Positions 35,283 to 44,746 are shown, numbered from the stretch's first letter. The stretch is DNA of 64,000 nt from Methanobacteriaceae archaeon (GCA_013403005.1 JACBOA010000015.1:90149-154148), one strand, 5' to 3'. Numbers and translations are program-made. The notes: generated by a model from the sequence alone, not told the origin.

Positions 35283-35975
35283 TTAATCTTCTGAAATTTT
35301 ATCTTCTAAAATTGCATCTTCAATAAGTAGATATCCACTATCTTTATTCCAAACCTTTGTGGATTTCAAAATACCAAGTTTCTTTTTTAATATAGGGCCA
35401 TTGATGACCAGGGTTTCTGCTTCGCCCCCTTCGAATGCCAGGTGCAATCCATGCTTTTTATGGAGTTTTTTTAGCTCGTCTAATAAATCTTCATCTATTA
35501 CTTTACCCAGCCAGGATTCATCAAGACCCTCTGCAGCCACACTAGTTATCACCACTTCAAATCCCAGTTTTAAAACTTCTCTCATGTAATCTTCAGGATC
35601 CTGGTGCCACAGTGGTGCATGAGACTCTAATCCAATCTCCTGACAGATCTTATCAATACGGGATTTTTGATACTTAGAAGCGATTGCCCCGGTAAATATG
35701 GCATCCACTCCTATTATTTTAAGTTCAAAAAGGGCATTTTTCAGATCTTCCAACTCGTCTTCTTTTTCACCAGGTGTCTCTTGTTCTATAATAGGTATTT
35801 CCATTGCCTCAGACAGTAACTGGGTAAGGTGGATGTTGGGAACATGGAACATGTAGGAGTTGGGGTTTGCTGAGTGCATAGAAAGCAGATATTCCACTTG
35901 CCATCCATCTTCCATAGCCTTATAAGCAGCCATTGTGCTATCTTTACCACCAGAAAAAAGTACTGCTGCTTTCAT
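35283..35975 (-). CDS. dph6: Diphthine--ammonia ligase (Dph6-like)
   Basis: The 230-residue PP-loop ATPase has AVLFSGGKDSTMAAY at its start and the Dph6 segments MHSANPNSYMFHVPN near residue 34 and FEGGEAETLV near residue 192. It performs the last step of diphthamide formation on elongation factor 2. Of three near ATGs (35984, 35981 out of frame, 35975) I chose the one giving MKAAVLFSGG, preceded by GATGATC. It is the first of a run of minus-strand genes and is convergent with the UPF0201 gene. Confidence 0.9.
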   Translation of the reverse strand: MKAAVLFSGGKDSTMAAYKAMEDGWQVEYLLSMHSANPNSYMFHVPNIHLTQLLSEAMEIPIIEQETPGEKEDELEDLKNALFELKIIGVDAIFTGAIASKYQKSRIDKICQEIGLESHAPLWHQDPEDYMREVLKLGFEVVITSVAAEGLDESWLGKVIDEDLLDELKKLHKKHGLHLAFEGGEAETLVINGPILKKKLGILKSTKVWNKDSGYLLIEDAILEDKISED

Positions 35976-36017
35976 GATCATCATCTGTAAGTCTTAATTA
36001 AAGTATCCTTTATCTGA

Positions 36018-36821
36018 TCAATCTTCTTTTTTACGCAACAAATCTTTGATGCCTTTCAATCCTCGTAAGATACTGTCTATAAACATCCCCACCAAGCCAA
36101 CAATAATTCCAAGGAATCCACAGAACAAGATCACATTATTTTTAGAGGGAAGAATATTTTTTAGACTTTGAATTTCTTTCTCCACCGGGCCACTAATTTC
36201 AGTTACCACCACTTCGCCCTGAGGGAGTTGTTTTACAACCTCATCCACCTTGGAAGCATCAACAACTACTTTAACCTGAACAATGCTGAACTTAATATCG
36301 ATACCACTAACCAGCACCAGCCAGCTTTTGAGTTTCTTGATCACCTCCGTGGGATTACTTCCAGGTTTGATCTGAACCATCATAGTATCAGATGATACCA
36401 CCTTTCCAGATGTGATATTGCTATTAGCAGTAGTTATCCGCGACTCGATACTACTCTTCCAAGCATTGCTAATAGTTGTAGTTTTAACTGTTATTTCCCC
36501 ACTTTCAACACTTAAAACACCGGGGATTTTTTTTACTTCTTCAATGGCCTGGTTGACATTACTATCTGTGGAAATGTTGATAGTTATTACTTCCTGCTCT
36601 TCACTGGTAGACATATAAAGGGCACGGGCCATATCAGGCAGATCATCGTAGACTGGGGCTATGAAGAATGCTCCGCCAATTACTCCCACAATAAAACCCA
36701 TGGCAATAACAAATAAAAAGTTTTTTTTACCTATGAATGGTGTGAGGAGTGCTGTTGAGAAGACAAATGCAAGAAGAAGGATGAATAGTACAATCATTAC
36801 GATAACAAATAGTGTTTCCAT
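36018..36821 (-). CDS. Membrane-anchored protein of unknown function
   Basis: I do not recognise this 267-residue protein. Two hydrophobic helices lie at about residues 4-28 and 34-55, then an extracytoplasmic-like region of about 170 residues with alternating strands (NQAIEEVKKIPGVLSVE repeats an ACT or FtsX-like alternation), and a third helix near residues 232-252 before a basic tail. This topology recalls the periplasmic loop of FtsX or MacB proteins without the four-helix core. GAGGATG lies before the ATG. It follows the pilin-like genes on the same strand but with a 240-base gap. Confidence 0.6.
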   Translation of the reverse strand: METLFVIVMIVLFILLLAFVFSTALLTPFIGKKNFLFVIAMGFIVGVIGGAFFIAPVYDDLPDMARALYMSTSEEQEVITINISTDSNVNQAIEEVKKIPGVLSVESGEITVKTTTISNAWKSSIESRITTANSNITSGKVVSSDTMMVQIKPGSNPTEVIKKLKSWLVLVSGIDIKFSIVQVKVVVDASKVDEVVKQLPQGEVVVTEISGPVEKEIQSLKNILPSKNNVILFCGFLGIIVGLVGMFIDSILRGLKGIKDLLRKKED

Positions 36822-37061
36822 GGTTTCATCCTCTGCTTTCCAGTAATCTCACTACTTAATATGAATATAGTTGCTAACAACAAATTTCTAATTTCATAAT
36901 CAATTAAAAATAGTAAATTTTTCCAATAGTTAGATTATACATCATTTTAAGAATTCTTCTATTTCAATAGTTTTAGTATTTAATTATTTTTTATTCATTT
37001 TATATTTATTGATAAAACGTTGAAGTGGGCCATAGTACCCATAATTTAACAAATATTCTTT

Positions 37062-37508
37062 TTAAATATTGATTACTTTACCCGAGTTTACATCAACATA
37101 GACAGTTTTAGTTTGGGAATTTTTAGAGAGGGGTACAATCCAAACAACTACAGTTGTTTGGTTAACCACAACCGTTCCTTGCAAAGGATCTCCAGCCTTG
37201 TATCCACTATTACCCTGTAAAGCAATTTTTTTGGCCTGTTCTTCACTTATAACAAACGACATGTTTCCGGAACTGTTTGAAGTATTAGTGCTTACATTTG
37301 TTGGAGGACTTGGTGTGTTTGTGGGAATATTTGATGGTTGAGGTGTAATAGCACCATTATCTCCTGTTAGATTAGTTTTAGGCTGGAAAGGATTGAAGGC
37401 ATAGACCAAAATTATTAAAACCACAACCCCCAAGACTATAAGTGCTTTTTTTTCCCATCCGTCATTCCAAAAATCCAGTATATAATTTCTTAAATCTCTT
37501 AAATCCAT
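37062..37508 (-). CDS. Membrane-anchored protein with PepSY-like C-terminal domain
   Basis: The 148-residue protein has a cytoplasmic N-terminus, one helix at residues about 22-40, a Pro/Thr/Ser/Asn linker (45-80, several N-glycosylation sequons) and a C-terminal domain with ISEEQAKKIALQG...VYVDVNSGKVINI that matches the PepSY pattern. PepSY domains are thought to inhibit or chaperone extracellular proteins. It starts 25 bases after a pilin-like gene, so it is likely cotranscribed with it. Confidence 0.7.
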   Translation of the reverse strand: MDLRDLRNYILDFWNDGWEKKALIVLGVVVLIILVYAFNPFQPKTNLTGDNGAITPQPSNIPTNTPSPPTNVSTNTSNSSGNMSFVISEEQAKKIALQGNSGYKAGDPLQGTVVVNQTTVVVWIVPLSKNSQTKTVYVDVNSGKVINI

Positions 37509-37533
37509 TGATAAACCTACCCAAGTAGTTCAG

Positions 37534-37944
37534 TTATAATTCAATTATAATAATAGTATTATTTATGTTAGAGATTTTATAATTTTTACCACTGTTTAGG
37601 GTGTAATTGTTTACAAATTGTTTTGGTATGAGTGGTATGGTAACATTTTTATCACCGCGCATGATAGTTAATGTACTTGAATTACCCGAACTTGAAATAA
37701 GAGCTCCAAATGCTGGTTCAGAATCCAGGCGAATGACAACAGAATAACCATTTCCATTTGTATAAACTGTGTTCAATGCCTCAGCTATTCCTTCACCAGT
37801 CATCCTAGATTCTCCAAGACTTCCTATCTGCTCTTGATTTACCATATTGCTTACCAGACTTAACATAGCGGCAATAATAACTAAAGCAATTAATGTTACG
37901 AAAAGTAATTCAGCAGTGGCCATACCTTTATCATCCAGTCTCAT
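37534..37944 (-). CDS. Pilin-like protein (minor pilin candidate)
   Basis: The 136-residue protein has N-terminal MRLDDKGMATAELLF followed by a hydrophobic helix of about 20 residues and a Ser/Asn/Thr-rich outer part. The position and sequence of DDKG-MATAEL recall class III prepilins, with T-A-E replacing S-x-E-Y. It is the fourth protein in this minus-strand set with a D-x-K/G-G start. AGGAT precedes the ATG. It is probably processed by the prepilin peptidase at 30512-31699. Confidence 0.72.
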   Translation of the reverse strand: MRLDDKGMATAELLFVTLIALVIIAAMLSLVSNMVNQEQIGSLGESRMTGEGIAEALNTVYTNGNGYSVVIRLDSEPAFGALISSSGNSSTLTIMRGDKNVTIPLIPKQFVNNYTLNSGKNYKISNINNTIIIIEL

Positions 37945-38050
37945 GTTAATCCTAATTTTTTTTTTATTATTAATTTAAAAATTTTCTTTCATTTTAAATC
38001 GCTTCTTAAATCTATTTAATAAAATCTGTTAACATAAAAGAATTCCAATA

Positions 38051-39121
38051 CTAGTAGCTCGACTTTAAATTAAAGAAATTCAAGTAGTAATTTGAAATGT
38101 AAAATATGTAACCAGAGGGATCTGTGAAAGCATCTCCACCTATCTTTATTGTGGTTACACTGGGACTGGGTGTAGGATAAGTGAAATATTCGTGATCGAG
38201 GTGTGAAACAGCACTGGTATTATGATAGTTATATAATGGATCTCCCACAATAAAAGTGCTTAATTTAGCTTCATTAGGTCCAGTTGAGGTGTTATTAGTT
38301 CTGTTTTCGAGCCTGTCAAAGTAAGTGAGTCCATGCGGATCTGGGAAATAATATGGGCGAAGACCAATATCACTGGGGTTGTCTGTTCCGTTTAGACAAT
38401 ACCATAAGAAATCGATCTTTTTATTAGGCTTATCTACAACACGATCAAAGTTATATGGATATAAAGCACCTTCATCATATTCAGGATAGCTGAAGAATAG
38501 ATTACTGGTAAGAAGTTGAGAGTTTAACCATATGTATGGATCTTCTAATCCCTGGATACTAACAGGAACTTTAAAAGTGGGAGTGACACCTTCATAGGTC
38601 TGGTCTTTTTGGGTGACTCTTATGGGTAGGCCTCCCTTTACAGTAATATAAAACCCGTAAGGGTTCTCCTGAGTTATAGTTATATCATCATAGTAGAGAA
38701 GTTGTTCTGTGTAGTTATTAACAGACTCATTGTTTAAATATATCTCTCTTCCAGTTTGCGTCTCTAGGTCTTTGCAACTCTGAATAATATAATCGTTCAT
38801 CGTATCAAGTACTCTAGTGTGTATGTATTCTTTACTGGCCGTTTCATTGTAACTATTGATGTATGTGTTACTAAAGAATTTTTTATCATCAATGACTTTC
38901 CGGGTGGCACTGAAAGCTGCACTTCTGCCCGCATCCCGGGTTCCTTTTTCCATTGCACTGAACACATTCAAAGCAGTAGTACTGGTTACATCTCCACCAA
39001 TAGCTAGACTGGAAACCATGTTTAACTCATTTAAAATACCAGAATATGCTAGAGCAACGATAATAATTGGAATTATTAGCAGCAATGTTGTTGGTGTGAA
39101 TACATAACCTTTTTCATCCAT
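38051..39121 (-). CDS. Large pilin-like or pseudopilin surface protein
   Basis: The 356-residue protein starts MDEKGYVFTPTTLLL with a following hydrophobic helix, then a helical neck (about residues 30-110) and an outer domain with many Asn, Tyr and Pro residues. The start ATG 39121 is chosen because GGTGA lies 5 bases upstream; a GTG at 39130 lies within that site. It is encoded in tandem with the 687-residue protein (18 bases downstream of its stop) and shares the acidic-KG start. It may be a minor pilin or adhesin. Confidence 0.7.
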   Translation of the reverse strand: MDEKGYVFTPTTLLLIIPIIIVALAYSGILNELNMVSSLAIGGDVTSTTALNVFSAMEKGTRDAGRSAAFSATRKVIDDKKFFSNTYINSYNETASKEYIHTRVLDTMNDYIIQSCKDLETQTGREIYLNNESVNNYTEQLLYYDDITITQENPYGFYITVKGGLPIRVTQKDQTYEGVTPTFKVPVSIQGLEDPYIWLNSQLLTSNLFFSYPEYDEGALYPYNFDRVVDKPNKKIDFLWYCLNGTDNPSDIGLRPYYFPDPHGLTYFDRLENRTNNTSTGPNEAKLSTFIVGDPLYNYHNTSAVSHLDHEYFTYPTPSPSVTTIKIGGDAFTDPSGYIFYISNYYLNFFNLKSSY

Positions 39122-39139
39122 ATTGGTCACCTAATAAGC

Positions 39140-41203
39140 CTAATAAGTCCATAAATCTAACCTCACAGGTATGGAGTTGGGTAAATCACCTGTATACATG
39201 GATTCGTTGAAAACCAAACTCTGGTCAATCCTTTCAAATCCGTACTGCTTTAATCTGTCCATGAGCGCCTGATAGGCTTCATCAATTGCTTGTTGAGCAG
39301 TTGGGGCATAGGAAGTACTCCAAACAGCATGTTCAAGTGCAGGGTATATTACTGCAACACGGGTACCAGAGAATATCTCAGCATAAGGGTCACCAGATTC
39401 CCAACCCGCTCCAGAAGTTACCCTAACCCTAATAGTGTAATTATTAGGAATATAGGTATGATTAGCGGCAGTTCCGTTGGTCATTTTTTTGGGACCCACA
39501 GCATCAAGTTCACCTAAATTCAGTATATATGGTGGAGGTCCATCGTATAGCTGTTCACCAGACGTGTAGGTTACCCTAACGTTCTTAGTGTCTAATCCAC
39601 CTGAAAAGAATAAATAAGCTTCTTTGGTTTCGTTGGAACGGATTTCATAGGTAATATCCTTGGATATCTGAGTGGTACTGGACTGATCACTGACCGTTGC
39701 ATACTCATCCCACCAAATGGGGAGTTTGCTGGAGCTGACCACAGCATAGCAGTTGGTAAGTCCCACCAAATCAAAGTCATTACCAGGGACTCGATCCCAG
39801 ATGGTAATACGGACTTTATTAACATATCCCCTATCCATATAATCTTTTAAGTTGATAACTCCTGGAAGATTACCATATCCAGTGTCAGTACCGGACTGAG
39901 TGTTAATATCAGAACGGAAAACTCTACTCCAGTAACCAGGATTACCTCCTATTGGTGGATGGTAAACTTCCACCATAGCTGCATCAACAGCTCCATAAGG
40001 ATTTATAACCACATAAGCATCTTTTATGGTACCAGCATCTGTATTATCTATCTCTTTTTCTATGGCAATAGCAGATGCATAACTGCTTCCAGGAACACTT
40101 GTTAATACAAATGGATAAGTATTCACCACATTGGTAGGGTGATTGTTAATATAATCATTAAAAGTATACCTCAGGTTTGGTTGATTGGTAAATGTTGATG
40201 TTCCTCCTGTTTGTAAGTTGTAAATCATACCACTTACCCTGTTTGTTTGAGTGCCGGGGTAGGCTAGTCCTGCAAAATCTGTGAACTGGTAATTTTTAGT
40301 AACCACACCTTGGGGCACTACCATACCCACCGTGTAATTAGCAATTAATGAAAACCATGCCATGTCATCGTATGAATTCACGTCACCATACTGAACATGA
40401 AGGTTATTTGTAGTACCAGGAGTTAGATGTGCTGGATTGATTAAGGTTCGATTGTTATAGAACCGATATGTATTATATGTGTAGAGATACTGGAAACTAT
40501 TCCGTGGAACAGCATAATTTTGGTTATTAATGACAACGTTGGCAGAATAAGAATCACCGTTATTCTTATCTGCGGAATTTATGATAAATCTGGCCCAATT
40601 TATGTTCCCTGTGGTGGTATTGGGAACTGAAAATGAAATATCTCGATATGAACCACTACTATATCCCCAGTATGGGTATGATTGCAAGTGATTATTAGTT
40701 CTCCAAGGATCGAAATTTGTAAGCCAGTTGTGGAAGTTCCATAGGGTGGTGGTTACATTGGTGTCCTGTTGCATAAGACCTACTTCTTTAAGGTTGTAGA
40801 ATGAACGACCTAACCATCCTTCTCTGGGTCCAGAGATGATTCTGACACCAGTGGCAACATCAGTGGCAACTGTGCCCCCACGATCGTTAAGAGCTGGCGG
40901 GTTGTAACCATTCATGGTCATCTTATAACTTACAGAATTAGGTATAAGAGAATTCAAAGAAGCAGTGAGAATTTCTTGAGCTTTGGTGGAATTATTATTG
41001 GCATAATAAACTGCAGCATCCCTGAGTGTTCCATCCTGTTCCATGGTAGCTAATACACTATCTGCCAGAGCCTGGAGATGCTGGTGATCCTGGCCCTGAT
41101 ATACAGGAAGTAATGCATAAACCACAATTGAAACTGTGAACACTATAACCACTACTAAGGCGAGTGCGGCATCAGCAGTGAATATAAAACCTTTATCATC
41201 CAT
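39140..41203 (-). CDS. Very large pilin-like surface protein (adhesin candidate)
   Basis: The 687-residue protein begins MDDKGFIFTADAALAL, then a hydrophobic helix to about residue 34 and a helical segment, and ends in a long beta-rich region with abundant Asn, Thr, Tyr and Gly and many potential N-glycosylation sites. This is the layout of a type IV pilin-like anchor carrying a large exposed module. The ribosome binding site GGTGATC overlaps the stop of the gene before it, so the two are coupled. I know of no named family for the exposed part. Confidence 0.7.
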   Translation of the reverse strand: MDDKGFIFTADAALALVVVIVFTVSIVVYALLPVYQGQDHQHLQALADSVLATMEQDGTLRDAAVYYANNNSTKAQEILTASLNSLIPNSVSYKMTMNGYNPPALNDRGGTVATDVATGVRIISGPREGWLGRSFYNLKEVGLMQQDTNVTTTLWNFHNWLTNFDPWRTNNHLQSYPYWGYSSGSYRDISFSVPNTTTGNINWARFIINSADKNNGDSYSANVVINNQNYAVPRNSFQYLYTYNTYRFYNNRTLINPAHLTPGTTNNLHVQYGDVNSYDDMAWFSLIANYTVGMVVPQGVVTKNYQFTDFAGLAYPGTQTNRVSGMIYNLQTGGTSTFTNQPNLRYTFNDYINNHPTNVVNTYPFVLTSVPGSSYASAIAIEKEIDNTDAGTIKDAYVVINPYGAVDAAMVEVYHPPIGGNPGYWSRVFRSDINTQSGTDTGYGNLPGVINLKDYMDRGYVNKVRITIWDRVPGNDFDLVGLTNCYAVVSSSKLPIWWDEYATVSDQSSTTQISKDITYEIRSNETKEAYLFFSGGLDTKNVRVTYTSGEQLYDGPPPYILNLGELDAVGPKKMTNGTAANHTYIPNNYTIRVRVTSGAGWESGDPYAEIFSGTRVAVIYPALEHAVWSTSYAPTAQQAIDEAYQALMDRLKQYGFERIDQSLVFNESMYTGDLPNSIPVRLDLWTY

Positions 41204-41209
41204 CTTAGA

Positions 41210-42139
41210 TCACCTGACCCAAACATATAAAGTTGCTCTGAATTTAGCTGTGTTAGCTCCAGTTAAACTAATTTCACTGGGTGGTGTGCCTTTTGGCACT
41301 TGAAGAATATACACATTCATCTTATCAGTGGGGCTACCTGCCAACCTAATAGTAACCAGATTATCCAATAATTGTGTCTCATTTTTTAAAACATTAGAGC
41401 CATATTCTGCAGGGTCGATCAATTTAACTACAGGATTAGTACCTCCGCTAAAATCATTGGGTTTAACAACTGTTACCGAATTAATATCCACCCATGCAGA
41501 GGTGACTGGTGTTGTTCCAGTACTGTTTACATATACGTAATAATCAAAGAGTGCATTAAATTGTTTGTTGGTTTGAAATGTATTTCCCTCAATTGTAAGT
41601 GGTTTGCCAGTACCCCTTATGTTAACGGCTTCAGAAACTATTTCATACGAGGCGTACAAAACTATTCTTTCCACGCGCACCACATCTTTCGCAGCGGGGT
41701 CCACTGAGGAGTCGTTAAGAGTTCCCCTTTTCAATACATTAACCCCACTACTTATACTGGAAATATTGAGGGAATAACCATATTGATCACCTAACATGTT
41801 TTGTATCTGTGCGGATGTAATTGTAGACACTTTTCTGGGAAGCAGATAATATTTTCGAGGCGTTTTTGAGGAATTATCATATCTTGCAAGGCCAGGAACT
41901 TTTAAAGATGAAACATCAGTTTCCCAGTAAGGTGGATCTCCAGATGTGGTCAAAAGAGTATTCATAGTGTCAGCTGCCACTCGCTCAGTTGACCCCCTAT
42001 AGATAACATCCTGCATCTGGTACATTACGTTATCCATATCCGCAGCCACCATTCCCAGAACAAGAGTCAGGGGAATTAAGGCCAGTAGAATGTCAAGAGA
42101 TAAAGCATAACCCCCTGAATCACGATTGAAAAGTCCCAA
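41210..42139 (-). CDS. Pilin-like surface protein, first gene of the minus-strand set
   Basis: The 309-residue protein starts with MGLFNRDSGGYALSLDILLA, giving a short basic leader and a hydrophobic helix (residues about 14-34). It continues with a helical neck and a Ser/Thr/Asn/Val-rich outer region. The D-S-G-G-Y pattern parallels D-D-K-G-F, D-E-K-G-Y and D-D-K-G-M in the next three genes. TTG at 42139 is the start, behind GGGGTAGAG. Its upstream region is shared with a divergent class III prepilin gene. Confidence 0.7.
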   Translation of the reverse strand: MGLFNRDSGGYALSLDILLALIPLTLVLGMVAADMDNVMYQMQDVIYRGSTERVAADTMNTLLTTSGDPPYWETDVSSLKVPGLARYDNSSKTPRKYYLLPRKVSTITSAQIQNMLGDQYGYSLNISSISSGVNVLKRGTLNDSSVDPAAKDVVRVERIVLYASYEIVSEAVNIRGTGKPLTIEGNTFQTNKQFNALFDYYVYVNSTGTTPVTSAWVDINSVTVVKPNDFSGGTNPVVKLIDPAEYGSNVLKNETQLLDNLVTIRLAGSPTDKMNVYILQVPKGTPPSEISLTGANTAKFRATLYVWVR

Positions 42140-42470
42140 TTTACTCTACCCCGAATAGTATTACATAAATATTATAATGATTTGGTTTGTTTTTTTTATT
42201 ATAATTTTTTTAATTATAATGTATATATGTTATATGGTATTATAAGATTATTATTTATTATAATTTTGGTTCAATAACTAGAAACTAATAAATGCCATTG
42301 AATAATATTCAGAGTAATTTAACTTGAACAATGACAATGGATCCATCTTTCTCACCAAAACTCTTTCAGGAGAGAGTTAACTTATTATAAGGATAATGTA
42401 TAATAATATGTAATAAAGATATATATTTAAAATGTTATAAATCGTAAATTAATAATTTGTAGCGATTAAT
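42140..42470. other. Divergent promoter region between the pilin-like set and a class III prepilin gene
   Basis: These 331 bases serve two divergent genes. Several TATA-like elements (for example TATATATG near 42221 and ATATATATTT near 42420) lie near both starts. An inverted repeat is at 42359-42378. No coding frame is visible. Confidence 0.5.
42359..42378. promoter_or_regulatory. Inverted repeat in the divergent promoter region
   Basis: AACTCTTTC pairs with GAGAGAGTT at 8 of 9 positions around a 2-base centre. Its location between divergent surface-protein genes makes an operator possible. Confidence 0.4.
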
Positions 42471-42866
42471 ATGGATAGTAAAGGACAAATTTCAGTTGAA
42501 TATATTCTATTTTTGGGTTTTGTACTTGCCCTAATATTGGTTATAGTTTCTTATGTGGGCGAACAAAATGAACAAAACACTATAGCCACGGCAACGAGAT
42601 TGGGAGCTGCTAATGCCTCTGCAGAAATCGGTATTGTGAATAATAATGTAAGACCAATACGTGTATCGAAAGTAGATATGACCGGAGGCACAAATATTAA
42701 CATCACAATCTTCCTTTCAGATTCCAATCTAACCGAAATTCAAAAACAAACAATTCTTTCTGGTGTTCAACAGTCCATAGAATCCAGCGGATACACTGTG
42801 CAAAATGCAGGTAAAAACCTTACCATAACCACATCAAGACATAATTATCTAATTAAATTAAATTAG
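42471..42866 (+). CDS. Class III signal peptide prepilin, second copy
   Basis: The 131-residue protein starts MDSKGQISVEYILFL followed by a hydrophobic helix, a clear QxSxEY class III prepilin. It is encoded divergently from the four pilin-like genes. The outer part is small, with a K/R-poor, Asn/Thr/Ile-rich composition and a repeated beta pattern. It resembles the 31866-32378 protein in its signal but not clearly in its mature part. The leader ATG is 65 bases after an AT-rich promoter stretch. Confidence 0.85.
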   Translation: MDSKGQISVEYILFLGFVLALILVIVSYVGEQNEQNTIATATRLGAANASAEIGIVNNNVRPIRVSKVDMTGGTNINITIFLSDSNLTEIQKQTILSGVQQSIESSGYTVQNAGKNLTITTSRHNYLIKLN

Positions 42867-42965
42867 CTGATAAAATAAATCATAAATGATTAATCAATAC
42901 AATTTCAAACTATATATCAACATTCAAATTTCAACATTCAAATTCTAAAAAGTAAGGGGATTTAA

Positions 42966-43187
42966 ATGGAAGAAGATATTAAAATTAGCAAACCAGAACG
43001 TTCCAAACCCAAAAAGAAGCGAAATATAAATAAATGGGGACTCCTAATCAGTTTTTGTTTCATTATAATAGGTCTGGTGTGGTATGGGGTTAACCTAGGA
43101 ATAATACCCTTCAATTTCCTCCAAGAACAAGCAGGACCCATTGTACTGGTTATAATAGGAATTTTAATTTTAATTAAATCATTTTAA
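42966..43187 (+). CDS. Small two-helix membrane protein
   Basis: The 73-residue protein has a basic N-terminus (many K and R through residue 24) and two hydrophobic helices (about 27-47 and 56-72) joined by a short loop. It resembles small DUF5668-type membrane segments seen in archaea and bacteria, but that is a weak match. AAGGGGAT precedes the ATG. No function can be given. Confidence 0.6.
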   Translation: MEEDIKISKPERSKPKKKRNINKWGLLISFCFIIIGLVWYGVNLGIIPFNFLQEQAGPIVLVIIGILILIKSF

Positions 43188-43277
43188 ATAGAAATATACC
43201 CGTTTAAAGTGAAAATACAATCATCTTACTTTTTTATTTACTTTTTTATATAAATGATCTAAACTAGAGGTTATACG

Positions 43278-44306
43278 ATGAAACAATTGCTTGAAAAACT
43301 ATCTAATGCTTCAGGAGTATCAGGATTCGAAGATGAAGTTCGTAAGGTCATGTCGGACGAACTTGAAAAATACGTGGATGATTTAGAAGTGGATGAAATG
43401 GGCAACCTAATTGCCACTAAAAAAGGGAAACCAGATGGTAAAAAAGTGATGTTAGCAGCCCACATGGATGAAATTGGTCTTATGGTCAGATACATTGATA
43501 AAAAGGGATTCATCAAATTCTCCAAAATGGGTGGAATCAATGACCAGATGCTCTTAAACCAGGAAGTTTTCATTCACAGCAATGGGAAAAAAATTTTAGG
43601 AGTAATAGGTAGTAAACCTCCACACAGAATGAAAGCTGCTGAGAAAAAAAAACCCGTGGAATCTGAAAACATGTTCATTGATATTGGCGCCTCCAGTAAG
43701 GAAGATGCAGAGGAGTTTGTTAATGTAGGCGACCCTATAACCATTAAACAGGAATTTGCAGAGCTTAAAAATGATCTGGTTATGGGAAAAGCCATGGACA
43801 ACCGTGTGGGGTGTGCTATACTGGTGGAAGTGATGAAAAATGCCCAGACTGATGCCACCCTGTATGGAGTGGGAACTGTGCAGGAAGAAGTGGGACTTAA
43901 AGGTGCAAAAACCTCAGCCTACAAGATTAACCCTGACATGGCACTGGCCCTAGATGTCACCATATCCGGAGACCATCCTGGTATGAAAGAAGAGGAAGCA
44001 CCCGCCAAAGAAGGTAAAGGACCATGCATAATACTCACTGATGCCAGTGGAAGAGGAATCATTACCCATCCTAAAGTTAAAGAACTCCTGATCAAAGTAG
44101 CCCAGGAAGAAGAAATACCTTACCAAATTGAGGTAAGTGAAGGAGGTACAACCGATGCCACAGCCATCCATCTAACCCGAGAAGGTATTCCCACTGGAGT
44201 TATATCACCACCATCCAGATATATACACACCCCAGTAAGTGTTGTTAACATCAAAGACGTGGAAAATGCGGTAAAACTTATCATAGCTGTGCTTAAAAAT
44301 GTATAA
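43278..44306 (+). CDS. M42-family aminopeptidase
   Basis: The 342-residue metallopeptidase has the M42 motifs: AAHMDEIGLMVR near residue 60 (metal-binding His/Asp), MDNRVGCAIL near residue 174, TVQEEVGLKGA near residue 205 (catalytic glutamates) and a closing SPPSRYIHTP near residue 312. Enzymes of this type form tetrahedral dodecamers that trim peptides. There is no signal peptide, so it acts in the cytoplasm. It stands alone. Confidence 0.92.
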   Translation: MKQLLEKLSNASGVSGFEDEVRKVMSDELEKYVDDLEVDEMGNLIATKKGKPDGKKVMLAAHMDEIGLMVRYIDKKGFIKFSKMGGINDQMLLNQEVFIHSNGKKILGVIGSKPPHRMKAAEKKKPVESENMFIDIGASSKEDAEEFVNVGDPITIKQEFAELKNDLVMGKAMDNRVGCAILVEVMKNAQTDATLYGVGTVQEEVGLKGAKTSAYKINPDMALALDVTISGDHPGMKEEEAPAKEGKGPCIILTDASGRGIITHPKVKELLIKVAQEEEIPYQIEVSEGGTTDATAIHLTREGIPTGVISPPSRYIHTPVSVVNIKDVENAVKLIIAVLKNV

Positions 44307-44354
44307 AGCACATTTACTTTTTACATATGATTTTTTTGTATTATGAGGGATTAA

Positions 44355-44633
44355 ATGAGTAAGATTATGATACTAATGTTTATAATTCTGTTGATACTGG
44401 GAGGGATAGGTATTAATAAGATTATCCAGGATGCTAGTTCGAATAAGGATTCTGCTTCCCGAAATACTCATCAAAATCCTCAAATGAACAACCAAATCTA
44501 TCAATACACTTCAAACACCCAAAATTCAAACAGTTCAAACCAATCTGTAAGTCAAAACACTGAAACTTCCAGTAATTTGGCCACAGGTGACACCGTAAAT
44601 CACCAACCCCCCAGTAGTTATCAATACCAATAA
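44355..44633 (+). CDS. Small membrane-anchored Ser/Asn/Gln-rich protein
   Basis: The 92-residue protein has one N-terminal hydrophobic helix (residues 4-22) and a low-complexity exterior rich in Asn, Ser, Gln and Thr (residues 28-92), with several N-glycosylation sequons. I recognise no family. It begins 48 bases behind the aminopeptidase gene. It is probably exposed at the outer side of the membrane. Confidence 0.5.
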   Translation: MSKIMILMFIILLILGGIGINKIIQDASSNKDSASRNTHQNPQMNNQIYQYTSNTQNSNSSNQSVSQNTETSSNLATGDTVNHQPPSSYQYQ

Positions 44634-44746
44634 TAAACAAAAAAAAGATTAAATAAAATGTTTTAGATAACAATAAATTGATTTTAAATGTAATAAACAG
44701 AAAAAAGAGATTAAAAAACCTTGGCAAGTTTTCATTCAAGATTTAA

